This document shows positions 6,671 through 9,811 of a stretch of 9,811 nucleotides of DNA, one piece after another. This DNA is from JAKFYM01 sp964612065. GTDB taxonomy: Bacteria; Bdellovibrionota; UBA1018; CAIPTA01. Both the position numbers and the translations under genes were made by a program. How positions within the stretch are numbered: position 1 is the first letter of the stretch; every line of letters starts with the position of its first letter. Location of the stretch: assembly GCA_964612065.1 (NCBI GenBank), contig CAZTCD010000119.1:1-9811 (forward strand). Reading direction: 5' to 3'. The notes beneath the pieces are model-generated. The model saw only the letters and a list, made by a program, of their open reading frames with translations. It made no database searches and had not been told where the DNA came from.

Positions 6671-7165
6671 ATGGACCAGGCCTGGGGCGAGATCTCGGGA
6701 AAGAGGGGAGTGGAGCGCCCGAAAGAAAATGTGGTTCAGCTCCCCGTGAAGAGGCCACGTTTTTCCGCACTGATCGTGGAAGACGATATGGGATCGATGC
6801 ATATGCTTGATGTCGCGCTTCAGAGCACCGGCCAGTTCTCGAAACTGGACTGGGCCACGAGCGCGGAAGAAGCCGTGAGATTGATGGAGAGGCGGAAGAA
6901 TTCCGGAAGGTCCCAGCCATATGATCTCATCATCATCGATATTTTTCTCGATGGAAGACGGTCGGGCGTGGATCTTTGGAAGTTTTTGCATGAGGAGAAG
7001 CTGCAGGACATTCCGGTGATTATGACCAGCGGTATCTCGGAGGATAAGTTCGCCGAGTTGATGGGGGCCAATGCCGTTGTTCCCAAATTTCTCCGGAAAC
7101 CCTTCCAGATGCGCCATTGCATGGACACGATCAGCGAAGCCATGCAGCGGCCAACCTGGAACTGA
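6671..7165 (+). CDS. Stand-alone receiver-domain response regulator
   Basis: 164 residues from 6671 (183 if started at 6614). After a charged N-terminal stretch of about 30 residues comes one CheY-like receiver domain: LIVEDD with the acidic residues E37-D39, phosphoacceptor D90 in IIIDIFLDG, S120 in VIMTSG, and K143 in FLRKPF. All residues for phosphorylation are present. There is no DNA-binding or enzymatic output domain, so it should act through protein contacts or as a phosphate carrier. It is the first gene after the sigma-54 promoter, and the next gene begins 15 bases after its stop. Possible phosphodonors are the HPt (H820) of the nearby hybrid kinase or the poly-HAMP/GAF kinase (inference). 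Confidence 0.92.
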   Translation: MDQAWGEISGKRGVERPKENVVQLPVKRPRFSALIVEDDMGSMHMLDVALQSTGQFSKLDWATSAEEAVRLMERRKNSGRSQPYDLIIIDIFLDGRRSGVDLWKFLHEEKLQDIPVIMTSGISEDKFAELMGANAVVPKFLRKPFQMRHCMDTISEAMQRPTWN

Positions 7166-7180
7166 AAGGAAAAAGCTGAA

Positions 7181-7396
7181 ATGCCTGCGATAAGACTCAC
7201 GCCGATATTCTCCGTTTTGCTGTTGCTGCTCGCTTACGTATTTTTGGCGGAAGTCCGGCCTTTGCTGAATCTGGCCTTCAGCCCGGTGATCGAGCTCGGA
7301 GAGCTCGGTTCAGGAGAAAGAGTTTTTTTCAAACCGGTGCATCCGGCGGAAGCTGGGGTTCCGGGCCAAGGAAAGGTGGCGAGATACACTCGCTAG
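7181..7396 (+). CDS. Small membrane-anchored protein, unknown function
   Basis: 71 residues. I do not recognise a family. The N-terminus has a hydrophobic segment (about 8-24, with five Leu in a row) after a short positively charged start, so it is a membrane anchor or uncleaved signal; I see no lipobox Cys. The remaining 45 or so residues include SPVIELGELGSGE and a Pro/Gly-rich, basic end. AAAGGA lies 9 bases before the ATG, within the 15-base gap after the receiver gene. The next gene starts 13 bases after its stop. This spacing supports a real gene in the operon, but the low complexity leaves some doubt. Confidence 0.6.
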   Translation: MPAIRLTPIFSVLLLLLAYVFLAEVRPLLNLAFSPVIELGELGSGERVFFKPVHPAEAGVPGQGKVARYTR

Positions 7397-7409
7397 GAAG
7401 GAAGAGCAT

Positions 7410-7766
7410 ATGAGGCTGGCTACAATCACCGACAAATGTCTTATGGAGTCCACCACGGGAAAAATAGACCATTCCACGGAGGAGCCGAATATCGAAACAG
7501 TGAACTTCGAGGCAAGCAAGGCCTTCCTGCGCTCCACTCAGGATATGCTGAGGGAGGTTCTCTGGCAGGCTCCGAGCGACGCAACCCTGAAGGTGCAATT
7601 CAAGAAGGTGGCCCGGGGCTTCATCGGGCTGCTCTACGTAAGCGGGCTGCAAAAGCACTTTGTTTCCACGGCGAGCGCGCATGATCTGGCGGATCTGCCG
7701 GGGATCCTGGGGAGGAAAATGGGCGACCGGCTCCTCGCCTGGAAAAAATCCCGGGTGTTTGTCTGA
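7410..7766 (+). CDS. Small alpha/beta protein, possible HPF/RaiA-like fold (copy 1 of a tandem pair)
   Basis: 118 residues. AGGAAGGA ends about 7 bases before the ATG and overlaps the stop of the preceding gene. After a polar head (1-32), the predicted order is helix (34-52), three strands (about 57-88), then a long C-terminal helix ending DRLLAWKKSR. Copy 2 has the same order with shared landmarks: APSDA here and APTDA there after the first helix, and a final D-x-LL-x-WK motif (DRLLAWK against DSLLLWK). The pattern of helix, VxF/VEK strand, two more strands and a helix ending in basic residues resembles short hibernation-promoting factors. This is a fold-level guess from reading, not a family match. 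The sigma-54 operon context suggests a stress-response role. Confidence 0.75.
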   Translation: MRLATITDKCLMESTTGKIDHSTEEPNIETVNFEASKAFLRSTQDMLREVLWQAPSDATLKVQFKKVARGFIGLLYVSGLQKHFVSTASAHDLADLPGILGRKMGDRLLAWKKSRVFV

Positions 7767-7799
7767 ACGGGGCGGAGCTTTGCGGCCCGGGAGGGTTTG

Positions 7800-8093
7800 A
7801 TGCCTGGCGTGGAGTTTAAAAACTATCATCCGGCCGGAGCGATGGAATTACTCTGCCGGAAGCTGCTGAGCGAAATCATGGCGGAGGCGCCAACCGACGC
7901 AGACGTGACTCTCAGGGTGGAAAAGGGGGAGGACGGGATCTTCTACGCGAGAGTGGAGCTGCGCTCCGACTGGGGCGGTTTTCTGGGCCGAGGGCAGGAC
8001 GCCTTCGATTCCGTGGCGGCCTCTAAGGCGGTGAAGCATCTGATGGATTCCCTCTTGCTCTGGAAAGAGGGCAAGTTTGGAACCGCATCCTGA
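7800..8093 (+). CDS. Small alpha/beta protein, possible HPF/RaiA-like fold (copy 2 of a tandem pair)
   Basis: 97 residues from the ATG at 7800, preceded by GGGAGGG (7789-7795). A TTG one codon upstream is too close to this site. The predicted order is helix (13-30), strands TLRVEKGEDG (38-46), FYARVELRS (48-56) and GGFLGRG (59-65), then a long helix (67-89) ending LLLWKEGKF. Short HPF proteins have a comparable run: SVEK strand, two strands, a D-x(3)-AID-like helix start, and a basic end. Here DAFDSV occupies the helix start. It lacks the usual first HPF strand, so binding at the ribosome decoding site is not assured. It is the last gene of the operon, 33 bases after copy 1 and 10 bases from the convergent envelope gene. 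Confidence 0.75.
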   Translation: MPGVEFKNYHPAGAMELLCRKLLSEIMAEAPTDADVTLRVEKGEDGIFYARVELRSDWGGFLGRGQDAFDSVAASKAVKHLMDSLLLWKEGKFGTAS

Positions 8094-8103
8094 CCCTGCC
8101 CGG

Positions 8104-9811
8104 TTACAGGCCGAACCCTTTCAGCAGGTTTCCCGGATTCAGGCCGCCCCCCGATTTGGGCGCCGCCGCCCCTTTTGCGCTGTTCAGGGCTTTGTTCAGC
8201 TCCTCTTTCGCGTTGGCGAGCATCTTCCCGGGCCCTGAGTTCAGAGACGTGAGAGCGTCCTGTACCTTTTTCTTGTTCGGCCCCACTTTTTCCTCCACCA
8301 GGCGATTGAGGCGCGCCTTGGCTTCCCCGAGCTTGGATTGCAGCTGTTTTTGAAAACCGTTCGACAGCTCCTGCCCGAGATTGGAATCGATATTGATGTT
8401 GAATCTGTCCCAGGATCCCGAGATCCCGGCTTTCATCGTGATAAAGGGGATTCCGGCGAGCACGGCCCCGAGGATCTCTTTCACCGGGCCCGACTGGGCA
8501 TCGAACTCGAACTTGGGGTGGTCAAACTTCGTGTTGATCATCATCGTGACCGCCTGATCCGCCAGAGTGGCGTTGAGGGAGCCGGATCCTTTGGCCTCCT
8601 TCACGCCGAGCTTTACGCTCGCGGAATCGGAAAACATCTGGTTCAGCACCGGGAAGGATGCGATCGAGGCCGTAACCGATTCCCGCGGGCTCTCCTTGGT
8701 GTGGTCCAGCGTGGCCTTGAAATCGAGGCCGAGCAGCATCTGCTTGGGGAAATCGCCAGCGAGATGGATGAGCGTGGGCCTGCCGAGATCGGCAGGTGAG
8801 GTGGTGAGATCAAGGATCTCACCCGAGGCCTTGCCTGCCCACTCAGACTGATTGAGCTCGGAGGAAATCGCGGCTTTCTTCACCCAGAAAAGAGGATAAC
8901 CCTTTGTGATGGGAAAGGCGTAAGTGCGGCCTTCCCCGCGCTTACGGGGAACAAGCTCCTCTTCCTTTGCGGCCGCCTTCTCGCCGGCGCTCTTTTTGGC
9001 CGGCATATATTTCCTGGCGATCGCGATATACTTGCGGATTCCCGTGATGCGTTTTTCCACCTGGGTCAGGAACAGCTGCGTGGAGAACTCCTTGGGATCG
9101 ATGCTCGGGATCTGCAGGCGTTTCTGGAGATCGGCCACGTCCTGTTGCGCGAGTTTCTCGAGGCCCGCCACGGCGGAAGTATAGGTGGCGATATCGCCGG
9201 TGAGCTGGCTTTGGCTCTGGTCCACGAGCTTGATCTTCGCTTCCGCTTCGGACACGATCTCCTTGGCCTTCTTCAGATTGGCCGCCAGCTCCATCGGGTT
9301 TTTGGAGCTTAGATCGAGCCCTTTGATTTTTTGCTCGAAGGCCTGGATGTCTTTGGGCTGGGGAAGCTCTTTGATTCGCTTTTCCCATTCGGCCTTCTTT
9401 GCGGCCAGCTCTTTCTCCAGCTTCTCCGCCTGGGCTTGGGCTTTCAGCTCGCCCTGTATCTGTTTCAGCTGATCTTTGGGATCGGCACCGGAAACCACGG
9501 CGGCGATATCACCGAGGAAGTTCTCGTTGAACTGAGCCCGGGTTTGCTGCATCACCTGGTCCTGTACCTTGGCCAGCAATCCGGAACCGGGCTCGGACGG
9601 GGGAGGGGGCGGAAGCACATATCCCGGGTGTTTGCGCTTCGTCCAAGGCTGGATGTTGAGGATCGAGGCGTCTTCCACGGCCACTTTTGCGCGGAGGAGG
9701 GCGTCCCAGATCATGGCGAAGCGGATGGTGCCCACCTGCACCAGGTTCTGCTCCGGCTTTTCCTTGTTGGTGATTTCGAGGTTGGTGAGCTCGAAGCTGG
9801 CACCGAGAAAA
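8104..9811 (-). CDS. TIGR03545-like/AsmA-like envelope protein (5' end outside window)
   Basis: 568 residues are visible. The frame stays open to the right edge, so the GTG at 9741 is internal and the true N-terminus, probably with a membrane anchor, lies outside. The visible start (SFELTNLEITNKEKPEQNL, then VGTIRF and LLRAKVAVEDASI) is the strand pattern of AsmA-type proteins. A Pro-rich linker (about 67-71) follows, then long charged helices likely to form coiled coil (about 85-270). A beta-rich part comes next (about 290-480; includes DLGRPTLIHLAGDFP and LGLDFKATLDHT). Helices and a Gly-rich tail ending GNLLKGFGL close the protein. This order recalls the TIGR03545 family of uncharacterised envelope proteins known from Bdellovibrio and gammaproteobacteria; the assignment is from memory of the family. 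AsmA-like proteins span the periplasm and some move lipids; such a role here is inference. Confidence 0.85.
   Translation of the reverse strand, partial: FLGASFELTNLEITNKEKPEQNLVQVGTIRFAMIWDALLRAKVAVEDASILNIQPWTKRKHPGYVLPPPPPSEPGSGLLAKVQDQVMQQTRAQFNENFLGDIAAVVSGADPKDQLKQIQGELKAQAQAEKLEKELAAKKAEWEKRIKELPQPKDIQAFEQKIKGLDLSSKNPMELAANLKKAKEIVSEAEAKIKLVDQSQSQLTGDIATYTSAVAGLEKLAQQDVADLQKRLQIPSIDPKEFSTQLFLTQVEKRITGIRKYIAIARKYMPAKKSAGEKAAAKEEELVPRKRGEGRTYAFPITKGYPLFWVKKAAISSELNQSEWAGKASGEILDLTTSPADLGRPTLIHLAGDFPKQMLLGLDFKATLDHTKESPRESVTASIASFPVLNQMFSDSASVKLGVKEAKGSGSLNATLADQAVTMMINTKFDHPKFEFDAQSGPVKEILGAVLAGIPFITMKAGISGSWDRFNINIDSNLGQELSNGFQKQLQSKLGEAKARLNRLVEEKVGPNKKKVQDALTSLNSGPGKMLANAKEELNKALNSAKGAAAPKSGGGLNPGNLLKGFGL

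Noticed and set aside
8079..8108. AACCG/CGGTT inverted repeat between the convergent ends as a terminator
   Set aside because: Only five pairs around a loop of more than 15 bases and no T run.
9739..9741. GTG as start of the TIGR03545-like protein
   Set aside because: The frame stays open to the window edge, and the upstream residues continue the AsmA-like strand pattern, so the real start lies outside.

Overview
The window comes from a GC-rich Gram-negative bacterium. It carries an AsmA-like envelope protein resembling the TIGR03545 family, a sigma-54 activator, a poly-HAMP/GAF kinase and a Dps homologue. Together these suit a former deltaproteobacterium, for example the Bdellovibrionota or myxobacterial side, but nothing here fixes the taxon. 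Genes are tightly packed, mostly with purine-rich ribosome binding sites. There are no tRNA, rRNA, IS or CRISPR features.

Layout, left to right. (1) 1-1404, minus: the N-terminal part of a soluble poly-HAMP + GAF signalling protein, presumably a histidine kinase that runs off the left edge. (2) 1405-1662: a divergent intergenic region with alternating TGCCC/GGGCA half-sites. (3) 1663-2274, plus: a Dps-like ferritin-fold protein whose ferroxidase residues are mostly replaced. (4) 6271-2255, minus: a two-gene operon of an NtrC-type sigma-54 activator followed by a membrane hybrid kinase (HisKA-HATPase-pseudoREC-REC-HPt). The phosphoacceptor His of that kinase is Asn. (5) 6272-6670: a large divergent intergenic region with a well-matched sigma-54 (-24/-12) promoter at 6534-6548 pointing right and an inverted repeat about 100 bases upstream of it. 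(6) 6671-8093, plus: a compact four-gene operon of a stand-alone receiver protein, a 71-residue membrane-anchored peptide, and two tandem small paralogous proteins with a possible HPF/RaiA-like layout. (7) 9811-8104, minus: the AsmA/TIGR03545-like envelope protein, cut by the right edge.

How it may fit together (inference): the NtrC-type regulator is a natural candidate to activate the divergent sigma-54 promoter next to it. That would drive the operon of receiver, small membrane protein and two small alpha/beta proteins. The hybrid kinase co-transcribed with the regulator appears unable to autophosphorylate but keeps an intact ATPase fold, an intact receiver and an intact HPt. It may therefore act as a phosphorelay node, phosphatase or scaffold fed by another kinase, possibly the neighbouring poly-HAMP/GAF protein. 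With the Dps-like gene, the locus looks like a stress or starvation signalling module with several 'dead' versions of familiar domains.
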